From the NCBI GenBank assembly GCA_001599815.1, contig BCIA01000004.1:5172082-5236081 (forward strand): a stretch of DNA of 64,000 bases, read 5' to 3'. This document shows, piece after piece, positions 33,401-43,349 of this stretch (position 1 is the stretch's first letter; each line of letters opens with the position of its first letter). The stretch comes from Furcasterigmium furcatum. Lineage: Eukaryota > Ascomycota > Sordariomycetes > Glomerellales > Plectosphaerellaceae. The notes beneath the pieces were generated by a model. The model was not told where the DNA came from and did no database searches. It saw only the letters and a program-made list of their open reading frames with translations. A program made the position numbers and the translations under genes.

Positions 33401-34849
33401 GAGTACCTGAACATCACTTGGCCTCAGAGTCCGGTTTCTTGATGCTTCAGACGCCTCTCTGTCGCCTGCAGCGCGTAAAAACAATCCCTCAGCGTTGGAC
33501 GTCGTATATTCGTCCGTCCAAGCACCATCCATTCGGTCCATTTAGATGTGGCATCTTGGCCATCGTCGCACCACGACTGGAAAACTTTCTATTCCTGACC
33601 CTTCCGCCACACTTTGGTGGCGGTGGTGGAGAGTCCGTCATCTCTCGCTGCAGCGGATGTTCAGATACCCGAGGCCTGCTATTCAACGCTCCACTTGCCG
33701 ACGCCGAACGCTCTAACCCAAGGCTCACCAAGTGATCCATGTGTCTTCCGTGCAAGCCGGTTTGGGAGGATCCGCCGAGTCGTTCTAGAAACACTAGCAG
33801 TCTTCAACGCAACGAATTTCTTCATGGCACGCGGCAGCCGCGGGATGCACACCGCTTCCATTGGTAGAAGACGCTCACCCTCTTCAGAACAACATACATC
33901 CTGGGAAGGTGAGAAAGTAGCCAACCCGTCAGACTGTCGCGCCCACCTCGTGGTTTCGGAAACCACCAGGTTCTGCAGGATCCCGAGCTCCGTTCTTGGG
34001 GCCTCCTCTTGGACATGGCCTTCGTTGTGTCTGTGCTACCTTACCGCCTCGTACGAGCGGCAACTTTCAAGATCGGACCTTGTCCTTGTACGACGAGGAC
34101 CAACGAGTTTGAAAGGCTAACGGCATGACCTGAACCTGCGGCTGCAGCTTGCAGCTCGCGATCCATCGTCGGTCCTCTGATATGGCAGTGCGTTGCACGA
34201 GCGCCTCGAGCCGGGATGAACCTGTATTCGCCACCTGCCCGCCATGAACTCCAACGTGGCCACCGGCAGTCCTTGAGGAGACATATGTCAGGTTCCCTGG
34301 CCCAGAAGAGCCCATGCGCTGAGCGGTGCGGAGACTCCACAAGACGTTGCACCCATCCCTCAGGATTGTCAGAGTCCTCGTGAGCAGTCAAGCAGTGTCG
34401 TGAGCCCCACGTATATCGAATGAGTTAAGATGCACGGAATCATGTTCTAGTCAGTTTGGGTGAGGGCTAGCTCAGGTTGGCCATGTGGAGGTTTCGTCTC
34501 TCGTCCGATGTGCGAAAACATGCTTCTCCATTCTGCCCCGTGGTGGGGATGGATGTGCCTTCTTCTATGGACTGTGGGTGGCCGAACACCACGAGGAAAA
34601 GTCGGGGTAGACGTGCAGAATCGATCAAATCGGCCGCATGTAGACGAGAAGGAGTGCTGATCAACCAGCTCGAGTCAGAGATGACCAGGTCTGCCCTGAA
34701 CTGTCTTTTGCACGGACTTGGCTGCAGGCTAGGCAACTTGCTCTCCTCTTGGACAGGTGTTCTAGATTCACCTGGCAGAGTAATGTGCGAGTCGTGTGTT
34801 TGCTTAGCCGGGCCAGCAACAAGCGGCAGCTCGGGTTGTGATTCTCCTA
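30409..34849. other. 4.4-kb gene-free region
   Basis: It lies between the large conserved protein (start on the left, minus) and the WD40 gene (3' end on the right, minus). Frames of 100-168 codons occur on both strands but overlap, lack domains and have Arg/Ser-biased composition. A short GA-rich hexamer repeat is listed separately. The left part presumably holds the promoter and 5' leader of the gene starting at 30408. No tRNA internal-promoter motif was seen here. Confidence 0.5.
32073..32110 (+). repeat. Hexanucleotide GAGGMC-type tandem repeat
   Basis: About six imperfect copies of a hexamer alternating gaggac, gagggc and gaggcc in gene-free DNA. It is simple purine-rich sequence with no gene overlap. 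Confidence 0.7.
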
Positions 34850-36152
34850 TCAGTCGTCATCCATGAGCGCTGCCAACTCTGCCTCTTCCTCCGCTGTCAT
34901 CATGCCCGGCTTCGATTCTTTCTTCTTAGCATCCTCTTCGTCTCCCTCAGCTTCCGCGGCTTTCCGTATTTCCTCCACGGCAGTATCCAGCGATTGCTTG
35001 TCCAGGGGCCACGTCCTGATCGTGCAATCGATGCCGACACTGCACAGAACCTCCCCCTTCCCCCCTTGACCAGGCACAATCACCAAGTCCGTGATCTCGT
35101 CAAAGTGCGCCGAGATTGTGTGCAGCAGCGCCCCCGACGTCCGGTCCCAGACCTTAATGTCCTGACTGAAACCGCCGGTCAAGACATATGCCGCCGTCAC
35201 CGCCAACCCCTTGACAAAGTCGCCGTGTTTGAACGTATCCTCTGCCGTGAACTTCCTCTCCCTCGCGAGGCACTTGGCCGTCCCGTCCGCGCTGGCCGTC
35301 CACAGATCGACCTCGTCGCCGCCCTCGTCGAAGAGGACCTTGTACACGCTCGTCTCGTGCTCCTCGATCGTGCTGCGCTCCTCGCCCTCCTTCAGCGGCT
35401 CCTCGGGGATGAGCTCGCCGCTGGACTCGTGGAGCCGCCACCGCCGCAGGTACGGGTCGCTGCTGGCGCTGACGACGACGAGCTCGTCTCTCGTTGAGAG
35501 CACGGGGTCCACGGCGAGGGACTGCAGGGACATCATCGTCGCGTGGGGGTCTTGCAGGGCGTAGAGGCGGCGGCCCGTGGCGATGTCCCAGACGAGGATC
35601 TTCTTGTCCGCGCCGCCGCTGATGAGGACGGGGCGGTCGCCGAGGCGGCCCGCGACGAGGGCCTTGACGAAGTCCGAGTGGCCGTCATACCGGCGCTGGG
35701 GCTTGCGGGTCGCGATGTCCCAGGACCAGATGGACTTGTCCCAGGATCCGGCGAAGATCGTGCCGTTTTCCGGGCCGCCGATGGCGAGGCAGGTCACGGG
35801 GACGCTGGGGCCCTGGTACTTGCTGGATGTGCTTCGTGTCTAGGGGAGGTCAGGACTGGTCTTGCGGACAATGTAAGGTGAGTCGTTGACCGGGCATACC
35901 TCGAGATTGTAGCGGGCCACCCGGCCGCCAGACTCGGCGGTGAAGACGCTCTGGGGCTGTGTTGGGTCTCTGATGGCCGCAAGGACCTTGGAAGTTGCGC
36001 GGATGGGGCTGCCGAATTTGTTGCCTTCTTTCTTCGCACGAGACTCGCGCTTTGCTACTTGAGCACTGCAGCCGATGTCAGTGGGAGTGAGATATGAGGT
36101 TGTGAGATGCTTACTCGGTCTCGAAGAAGTGTTCCGGATTGCTTGACTCCAT
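34850..36152 (-). CDS. WD40-repeat protein
   Basis: Exons are 36152-36115, 36065-35900 and 35839-34850, giving 397 residues. Splicing joins MESSNPEHFFETD to AQVAKRESRAKKEGNKFG, and VARYNLE to TRSTSSKYQGPSVPVTCLAI. The body is a predicted seven-bladed beta-propeller: clear blades end in SWDKSIWSWDIATRK, GADKKILVWDIATGR, SSDPYLRRWRLHES, SADGTAKCLARER, GGFSQDIKVWDRTSG and GIDCTIRTWPLD. The C-terminal 60 residues are Glu/Ala/Lys-rich (EEIRKAAEAEGDEEDAKKKE) and end in an acidic LMDDD. No extra domain names its complex, and I do not recognise a yeast orthologue with confidence. It is divergent from CTF4, with 383 bp between start codons, so the two may share a promoter. Confidence 0.88.
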
Positions 36153-36384
36153 TGTGAGTGTATGGGAGTTGACCAGCAGAAATAAGAATATGAGATCGAG
36201 AATGAGGTGCTGAAGAGGCTCGCTGGTGTCCGAGGGCCGAGTTGATGTGAGCCCCTGAGCTGGGTTTGGGCCGTGATAACCACTGGAGCAATCGCGGGGC
36301 AATTTGAAATCTGCCAGTGCCCCTCGCTGCCCGCAAACCAGCCTGTCACTCTACCGGCTGGCACCGGCTGTCTGCAGCCCCTCA

Positions 36385-36437
36385 ACGCGTGTGGCCCAGA
36401 CAGACCGCTTTAATTGATCCGACGCGTCGAGACGCGT
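36385..36437 (+). promoter_or_regulatory. Three MluI cell-cycle boxes (ACGCGT) upstream of CTF4
   Basis: Perfect palindromes ACGCGT occur at 36385-36390, 36422-36427 and 36432-36437, within 53 bp and about 100-150 bp upstream of the CTF4 start codon. In yeasts ACGCGT is the binding site of MBF (Mbp1-Swi6 or Res-Cdc10), which drives replication genes at G1/S. CTF4 is a replisome gene, so the placement makes biological sense. Function is inferred; the WD40 gene on the other side could respond as well. Confidence 0.65.
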
Positions 36438-36535
36438 TCCCGGCCCGGGCACAGACAAGACTTGAGAATAGGACTCGACATCTTCCTCCACCCCCATATC
36501 GGCGACGAACATTGCCTACCATCTGAACAGAAAAG

Positions 36536-39142
36536 ATGTCGTCTGCCCTTCCAAAGCCCAGGGCTCGTCCTGCCCACACATCCGGAACAACAAGATGCGC
36601 CTACACACCGAACGGCTCGCGCCTCGTCACAGTCGGCTCCAACAACACCATCCGTCTCTACAAGACCGGCTTTGATGGCGAGCCGGCAAACATCGACGAG
36701 TGCCAGGAGCAGAACGTCTCGGTCGCAGCATCGGATGACTTCATAGTCGTGGGATCCGAAGACGGCACCGTCAGCGTCTACTCCAACGAGACCAACTCTT
36801 TCGAACGATTCATCCTGCGAACATCGCTTCCTGTCCGCGATGTCGCCCTCTCCCCCGACCACCAGTGGTGCGCTGTCGCCAGCGACGAGCTCACCGTCAA
36901 GGTCGTCGGCACTCAAGACAACTCCCAGATCAAGACGCTCAAAGACCACGGCCGACCGGCAAAGCACGTCGCTTTCGATCCCAAGGGCGGGCTACTGGCC
37001 GTATCCTGCACCGACGGCATTGTATACGTCTACTCCTTGACGGCCAATCTGCCCGAGCTTATTCACAAGGTGGACGGCATCATTGGTTCCATCGAAGCAG
37101 ACTCCAACATCTCCTCCCAGGTTGCCTGGCACCCTGACGGCAGGGCCTTTGCTATGCCCACGCCCACACACGATATTCAGGTCGTTTCGAAGAACGACTG
37201 GGAAAAGCAGAGGGTGTTCGCCAACGGACACTTGGGAGACGTGACCGCCCTCGCGTGGTCGCCTAACGGCGCCTTGCTGGCAACGGCGGCAAAGGATGGC
37301 AAGATCCTCATCTGGGAGACCAAGACCCAGAGCGTGGTCCAGAAATACGACTACAACAACGTCATTGCCCTGTCCTGGCACCCGACACAGAACATCGTGT
37401 CGTTCACCACATCCGATGGCGAGGCGTACATTTGCCCCGGGTTTATCACCGATCAATTTGAGCCTATCCTCAAGTTGCCGAAGCAGCCTGCTCCCTTCAT
37501 CCACGACCCCTTGGCCGAAATCTCCAACTTGAGACGGCCGCCACAGACGAATGGCCATGGCGCGATCCCTGCCAGGCCAAGGCGGGCATCGCTCGGCAGC
37601 CTGGACTCTTTCCTCAACGGCGACGATGATGACGGCATGGGCGATGTGGATGACTTCGTCGTTGATGACGACGGTGCTGGCTACACCACTGGCGGCGCGG
37701 CCGGACGAAAGCGCCCCCACGATGGGCTGGACGAGCATGCGGCCAAGCGCCGTCACCTCATGCAAGCGCAATACCATGAATCCTTCCAACCTGGTTCAAC
37801 GCCGTGGCGTGGCAACCGCAAGTATCTCTGCTTGAACCTGATCGGCTTCGTGTGGACAGTCGACCAGGACGGCCACAACACAGTCACAGTCGAGTTCTAC
37901 GACCATGAACTTCACCGCGACTTCCATTTCACCGACACCTACCTGTACGACAAGGCATGCCTGACGGAACACGGCACACTCTTCTCCTGCCCGCCACAAG
38001 ACGACACGCCAGCTACAATTTTCTACCGCCCGCACGAGACTTGGACCCAGCGTCATGACTGGCGCGTACAGCTCCCCAAGGGCGAGGCTGTTCTTGCCAT
38101 GTCGCTGAGCGAGTCGTTCATCACAGTGACTACCACTGCAAGTTACGTGAGAGTCTACTCTCTCTTTGGGCTGCCCTATCGTGTCTACCGGCCCAAGAAC
38201 ACACCGATGGTCACCTGCGCCAGCTGGAAGGACTATGTCTTGACCATGGGTAATGGACCGGTGGGCGGGGATGGAAACACCAAGCTCCTGTACACGATCG
38301 AGAACGTCAAGTCGGACGTCATCTGCCAGAACGAAGACACAGTCGCTTTGCCCGAGGGCGCGACGCTCAAGAGCGTGTTCTTCTCCGACAAGGGCGTAAG
38401 TTGACTTTGCCTGACGACCATGAATATTAGCTGACCTTCCCAGGATCCTTGCATATACGACTCGACCGGCACCCTGCTCACTCTCCTGCACTGGCGGCAG
38501 CCATCAAGAGCCATGTGGATCCCCTTGCTGGACACCACTCTTCTCCCTCGTCTTGCTTCTGGACGCAAGAACGAGTCGTACTACCCCATCGCCGTGGCCG
38601 ACAACAAGTTCCACTGTATCATTCTCAAGGGAGGCGACCAGTACCCGTACTTCCCTCGCCCGCTGCTCTCCGAGTTCGACTTCTCCGTCCCCCTCACTTC
38701 TGCGCCGCCAAAGCCTGCCCGCAGCAGCGAGGAGGGAGAGGAAGACGACCCGACAGAGGGTGACGAAGGCACGGGCGAGTCGGAAGCCCGCAAACTCGAA
38801 CAGCTATTCCTGCTCAACACCCTTGCCGCGGCGCAGCTGCGCGACTCGGCCGGCGACGAGCTTCAGGCGCCAGTGGGCGGGCGACACGCGCAGCGCTCGG
38901 CGCTCGCGAGACTGGAGCTCGAGGTGGACAAGACGCTGCTCCAGCTGCTCGCGGCGGAGTGCCGCGAGGGCGAGGAGAGGGGTATGCGGGCGCTGGAGAT
39001 GGTGGAGCTGATGCGCGACAAGACGGGGCGGATGATCGAGGCCGCGGTCAAGGTCGCGGAGCGGTATGGGAGGAATATCCTCGGAGACAAGATTCGGGAT
39101 CTTGGGGAGAAGAGGGCGGGCGGCATGGAGGAGGACTGGTAA
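36536..39142 (+). CDS. CTF4: Ctf4/WDHD1/SepB replisome hub protein
   Basis: Orthologue of yeast Ctf4, S. pombe Mcl1, Aspergillus SepB and human AND-1/WDHD1, the trimeric hub linking CMG helicase to polymerase alpha-primase and cohesion factors. Exons are 36536-38395 and 38444-39142, giving 852 residues. Residues 15-300 form an N-terminal WD40 propeller (CAYTPNGSRLVTVGSNNTIR; DVTALAWSPNGALLATAAKD; GKILIWETKTQSVVQKYDYN). An acidic linker at about 355-395 (LNGDDDDGMGDVDDFVVDDD) leads to the central SepB domain, about 415-700 (WRGNRKYLCLNLIGFVWTVD; YVRVYSLFGLPYRVYRPKNT), in which the intron falls after SVFFSDKG. The C-terminal helical part, about 720-850 (KLEQLFLLNTLAAAQLRDSA; ALEMVELMRDKTGRMIEAAV), is the partner-docking end. 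There is no HMG box, as in other fungi. The intron has a consensus gtaagt donor. Confidence 0.95.
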
Positions 39143-39609
39143 TGATGGATTCCATCCAAGAACAAGCCGCCTCTGGGGTCTATGTCTACCAAGGTAGTCT
39201 GGGACTTGCTCCATGGCGGTGTACTTATGCACGATATCAACGATGGTTGGGTTTCTTGGTTTGGCGTATACTAGGTGCAGACACGAGGAATTTACAGCAC
39301 ACTTGGGATGCCGTACCTGGTGGTATTGTTCGGGCGCATCTTCTAAATTTGATGGAAGAGGATACTAGAGACTCTCAATGTCTGCTCTGAAGTCCGTTGC
39401 AGGCCCTGCCATAGTCGTTGACATGACTTCTCAGATGTCTCATTAATTGCTGCACGCAACAGTTGAAATACCTATTCAAAAAAAAAAAAATTCCAGTTCA
39501 ACGACCCTCAACATTTTAACTTTGCAGAAAACACCATGTAAGATCAAAAATAATAGGAGAACAGGAGTTGAAGAGGGTTTGAAAATGTCAAGTGAGCAAA
39601 AAATCAAAA

Positions 39610-39680
39610 GGTCGAGCTGGGAATCGAACCCAGATTAGTGGAATCAGAATCCACTGTGATAACCATTACACTACTCAACC
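39610..39680 (-). tRNA. tRNA-Gln(CTG)
   Basis: A 71-nt cloverleaf on the minus strand. The acceptor stem GGTTGAG pairs with CTCGACC (one G-U). The D-arm region TAGTGTAATGG serves as A box. The anticodon stem GTGGA/TCCAC closes the loop TTCTGAT with anticodon CTG, which reads CAG (Gln). The T-arm has the B box GGTTCGATTCC. There is no intron and no encoded CCA. A T-rich pol III terminator follows directly at the 3' end. Confidence 0.96.
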
Positions 39681-40363
39681 TGCTGGTTGTTGGATGAGAA
39701 AAAGTGCGCATGGAGGGTTCAAGTACCCTGTGTGGAGATCGGGTCTAGTCTGACCGGCAGATGGCCACCTGCACACTACCACCCTGAAGATCATCTGTTC
39801 TTGTTCATTGATATGTTTCAAGCACCTACTAAAAGTGTCAGAATTCCAATTCGGGCTCAATTGGCTCCAAATGGTGTCGGGGTCCTCCAGGGGTCATAAG
39901 CACAGCGCGGTTTGCAGATTTTTGACTCCGAGCTGGTTATTACAGCAGTGACAGGCAATGTGGGAGAATGAGCCTGGCCGAGGCCAAACTCGAAATGTGC
40001 CGCTATTCTAAATAATTTATCTCCTATACTTTTTTGTAAGAGTTATCGTTCCAAGACTTGTATGCACTGCTATGTCTCTATTTTCGTGGAGTCTGCCATC
40101 CATGCCTGAGACTTGGGTATGAATGAGCTGCCAGATCCAGGATCCCACCCAAGACCCAAACCAGCCCCATCTGAAGTCCGTAACCGGATGCCCACCATGA
40201 TGCCGCTCTGGCCTGCTGCATCTTGAAGCTCGGCCCCACCAGCTCCGGACACACGATGGGTCTTCCTGTTGCGTCGGAGGATGCAAAATTTGCTAGCCTC
40301 TTGGACTCGCCGGCGAGGCCCGAATTCCCATCGAACCTCATCTGGCTCAACGGTCAAACACAC

Positions 40364-40434
40364 GGTTGAGTAGTGTAATGGTTATCACAGTGGATTCTGA
40401 TTCCACTAATCTGGGTTCGATTCCCAGCTCGACC
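40364..40434 (+). tRNA. tRNA-Gln(CTG), identical second copy
   Basis: Base-for-base identical to the copy at 39610-39680 but on the plus strand, so the pair forms an inverted repeat with a 683-bp spacer. The 5' flanks differ, and both 3' flanks are T-rich (here ttttgtttttg, about 5 bp downstream). Both copies keep all stems and the A and B boxes, so both are probably expressed. Confidence 0.96.
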
Positions 40435-40835
40435 TTTCCTTTTGTTTTTGTCGACTCGGGGCAGTACCATGCCATAAACGTTAGGTAGTTGGGTCCCGAC
40501 TGTGATTTTGCAGTGGTGTCTCTGATTTTTGCATTGTCTATGATCAATTCTTTGTCGACGTCATCTTTCCTTGGTGTGAAATTCGACTGGGAGAAATCCA
40601 ATGGATCTGCGTGCCCGTCGCGCTTGCCCCGCGCAGCGGTGCTACCCCTCCAAAATGGTTCAGTTGCCTGCACCGAGCTCCTGGAGCTCCCCTCAAACAA
40701 CACTTTCTGATTCCGCCAACCCCAAACACCACGACCAAACAACTCCCGCCCGAAGTGCATTTTGCCTCTGTTTTTGATCTTGTCAGCTTGAAGACATAGC
40801 CTTACAGGCACAGCCCGCATGCTAGCGAGGTGAAA

Positions 40836-41960
40836 ATGGCAAGTCCCACGGACGTATCAGCCGAACGGACAGCAGACTGACGATCGCAGTCCAAGCAATA
40901 CCTCACCACCCACACGGTGGACAATGGTGAGCTAGCGACGGCCGCGATACTGCAATTGAAGCTTCTCGAACTGACGCTTGCGAAGCCCACATAACGGACA
41001 TTTTCTCCCTTGCCGCAACACCGAAAGCTCTCCTCTCCGCCAGCGGTTCCTCCACAATCCACGTCCACGATACTGTCGACCAAAGCTACCCCATCACGCA
41101 GTCCATCAGCGGCGCCCACAAGCTCGGCTGCCACCACATCTGCACATCCCGAAATGGCCAAGTAGCGGCGAGCGTGGGATTCGGCGGCGAGGTCAAGGTC
41201 TGGGCCGTGACGAAGGAGACGGGAGAGTGGAACCTGCACACCCAGGTCAAGCAGGCTGACAAGGCTGGCGAGGTCTGGGCTGTTGCGCTGAGCGAGGACG
41301 GCAAGTACCTCGCGGGCACGACACTCGATGGCCGCATCAACGTCTGGGACGTCAGCGACCCCGCCACTCCCAAGATTCAGGAGTACGAGACTGGCAGCGG
41401 CGGCAACGGCAGCTTTGGCGTTTGTGTCGATCTTAGCCGAGACGGCAAGTACACTGCCAGCGGACATCAGAGCGGAGCCGTTTATGTCTTCAACAACGAG
41501 ACTGGTCGGCTACTCTACTCCCTTTCTGGTAGGACACCGCGCCTCCCCGTTTTGCTTCATGACCCCTCTTGTACTGACACGTTCCCAAGGACTCGTCAAG
41601 CCCGTCCGAAGCATCGCCTTCTCCCCTGGCAGCACACGACTTGCGGCAGCTGGTGACGCCGCTGTCATTGCCCTCTACGATATGAAGCACGGCGAGCATG
41701 TGGGCAACCTGACTGGCCACTCGTCTTGGATCACGTCCTTGGACTGGAGCGACACCGGAGAGTACCTTTTGAGCGGCGCTATGGACGGAAAGGTCAAGGT
41801 ATGGTCCGTCGAGCGGGGAGCTTGTGTTGCGACGCACAGTGAGACGGACAAGGCCCTGTGGTCTGTGAAGTGGCTGCCCAAGACGGTGAGAAGCGAGATG
41901 TTCTGTACGGGTGGAGCGAATCGCAGCATCACGTTCTACCGGGAGGCTACCGGTACCTGA
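40836..41960 (+). CDS. SKI8: Ski8-type WD40 subunit of the Ski complex
   Basis: Ski8 (S. pombe Rec14) is a beta-propeller subunit of the cytoplasmic Ski2-Ski3-Ski8 complex that feeds mRNA to the exosome; in meiosis it also assists Spo11. Exons are 40836-40838, 40890-40926, 40986-41528 and 41590-41960, giving 317 residues. The first exon is only the ATG. Its intron (40839-40889) is GC-AG, with the classical donor ATG|gcaagt; this yields the conserved start MSKQYLTTHTVDNAHITDIF. An in-frame TGA just upstream of exon 2 rules out an unspliced start. Diagnostic segments are ALLSASGSSTIHVHD, AHKLGCHHICTSRNGQVAAS, VGFGGEVKVW, SGHQSGAVYVFNNETGRLLY, HSSWITSLDWSDTGEYLLSG and the terminal FCTGGANRSITFYREA. 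The other introns are gt-ag (59 and 61 bp). Confidence 0.92.
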
Positions 41961-42431
41961 GGTTGCGCAAAGGCATCAGGAGAGCAGTAATCGGAGGCCT
42001 ATAAGCGGGATAGAGCGACCTTGGAGCGAGACAGGCCACAGCATGTAGAGCTGGAGGCAAGATATCCCAAAAGAGGAATATGATCCTGCCTTGTACAGTG
42101 TCATTAGAATCGTATATCATTACCTCGCACGGTGGGTCGGCTCAATTGGAATGGGCACGTGATCACGCAGCTCTCTCGCGTTGCCCCGACAATCTCCACA
42201 AGGGGGTCTCAGGCGCTGCCTGTCGTCATTCACACACTCGCAATCGCAGCTGGTCAAACTTGCCCAGAATCACCCAGATAACGTCCTCAGACTTACGGCA
42301 GACTGGGGTAGCATTCTGTATTCATATCCGAATCCCATCCTATCTTTTCATTCAGGGACTCTATCCCCGTCTCATCACCAAATCAACCCCACCTCCCACC
42401 TCCATCAGACCTCGTTATCCCAAAACTCAAG
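41961..42431. other. Intergenic, SKI8 3' end and CDM1 promoter
   Basis: No gene is seen. The interval contains the terminator of SKI8 and the promoter of the downstream polymerase subunit gene. Unlike CTF4, it contains no ACGCGT element. Confidence 0.5.
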
Positions 42432-43089
42432 ATGCCGACGACTCGGAGATCAACCGGCGGCGCTCGCGCTCGTCCCGGCCCGGCGAAGGGCCAATCCACC
42501 ATCAGCTTCGCCAACAGGGTCTCCAAGCCCGTCGCCAGGGATGATGTCAAGAAGGCGGTCGTCGCTTCTGACAAGGCCGAGAAAGCCGTCACGAAGGAGC
42601 TCCCAGAGGTCGAGGTCGTTCCCGCCAAGGTCGACGTCGAAGTCGAGCCTGAGGAGGAAGAGCCGGAGACTGTCGAGGAACCGGAACCAGTGCCTGAGAA
42701 GTCCGAGGCCGAGCTTCGCGCAGAGAAGATCTCGGACACCCAGATTCGCAAGTACTGGCAGGGCATCGAGGCCGTGAGGATCGCACCGAGGGTGCATATC
42801 GAGGATGCGACCGTCGGAGAGAAGGTATTGCGATACTTCGACGTCAGCTCGCAGTACGGCGTAAGTTTTCCCCCGCATGTCTGTACACCGAAGGATTGTG
42901 TGCTAACTGGAGTAGCCATGCGTCGGAATTCAACGACTGAAGCGCTGGCAGCGTGCTGACCGGCTGGGTCTGAACCCGCCCATCGAGGTCCTTGCTGTTC
43001 TTCTTAAGGAGGAGGAGAAGGGAACTTCCAAGATCGAGCAGGCACATATGGATGAGATCCTGAACTCCACCGCCGTGGGTGCTGCCTAG
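42432..43089 (+). CDS. CDM1: DNA polymerase delta small subunit (Cdm1/POLD4)
   Basis: Fourth, smallest subunit of replicative DNA polymerase delta, which stabilises the complex and touches PCNA. Exons are 42432-42860 and 42916-43089 (55-bp intron with gtaagt donor and tgctaac branch site), giving 200 residues. The conserved C-terminal block carries the family signature QYGPCVGIQRLKRWQRADRL, followed by GLNPPIEVLAVLLKEEEK; the intron splits it between QYG and PCVG. Residues about 21-27 (QSTISFAN) resemble a PCNA-interacting PIP box close to the N-terminus, as expected for Cdm1/POLD4. The middle (about 60-95) is acidic and low-complexity (EVEPEEEEPETVEEPEPVPE). The gene lies 3.3 kb from CTF4, another replication-fork gene; adjacency may be chance. 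Confidence 0.93.
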
Positions 43090-43349
43090 GTGCCCGAGAG
43101 CCAAAAGCTCCTGTGGAGCGGCGATGAGATGATGTCTTTGGGTTCTGTGGTAAGGAGGCAAGGCGTTTGGGGTGTCTGGCTTGCGATCTGACCTGCGTCG
43201 CAGAAGGGAAGGATTCAGAGGCGATCCGTCCGACTGTCTGGGTTATGTGTAATGCATATTTTGAACTTCATCAGCTTGCTTGTATTTTCTCTATCATGTC
43301 TACGTTTTCACGTGAGTGTGCCTCTAACAAGCAATTTTGAGCGCCAGGC

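Larger units (their letters stand above)
39143..40835. other. Intergenic region holding two tRNA-Gln genes
   Basis: Apart from the tRNA pair (listed separately), there is only a 12-13 bp A-run near 39479 and minor ORFs. ORFs on the minus strand at 40017-40820 overlap the second tRNA and lack domains. The right end is the SKI8 promoter. Confidence 0.6.

Noticed and set aside
42160..42200. Possible cell-cycle box upstream of CDM1 (ctctcgcgttg)
   Set aside because: Lacks the full ACGCGT core, so it gives no support for shared control with CTF4.
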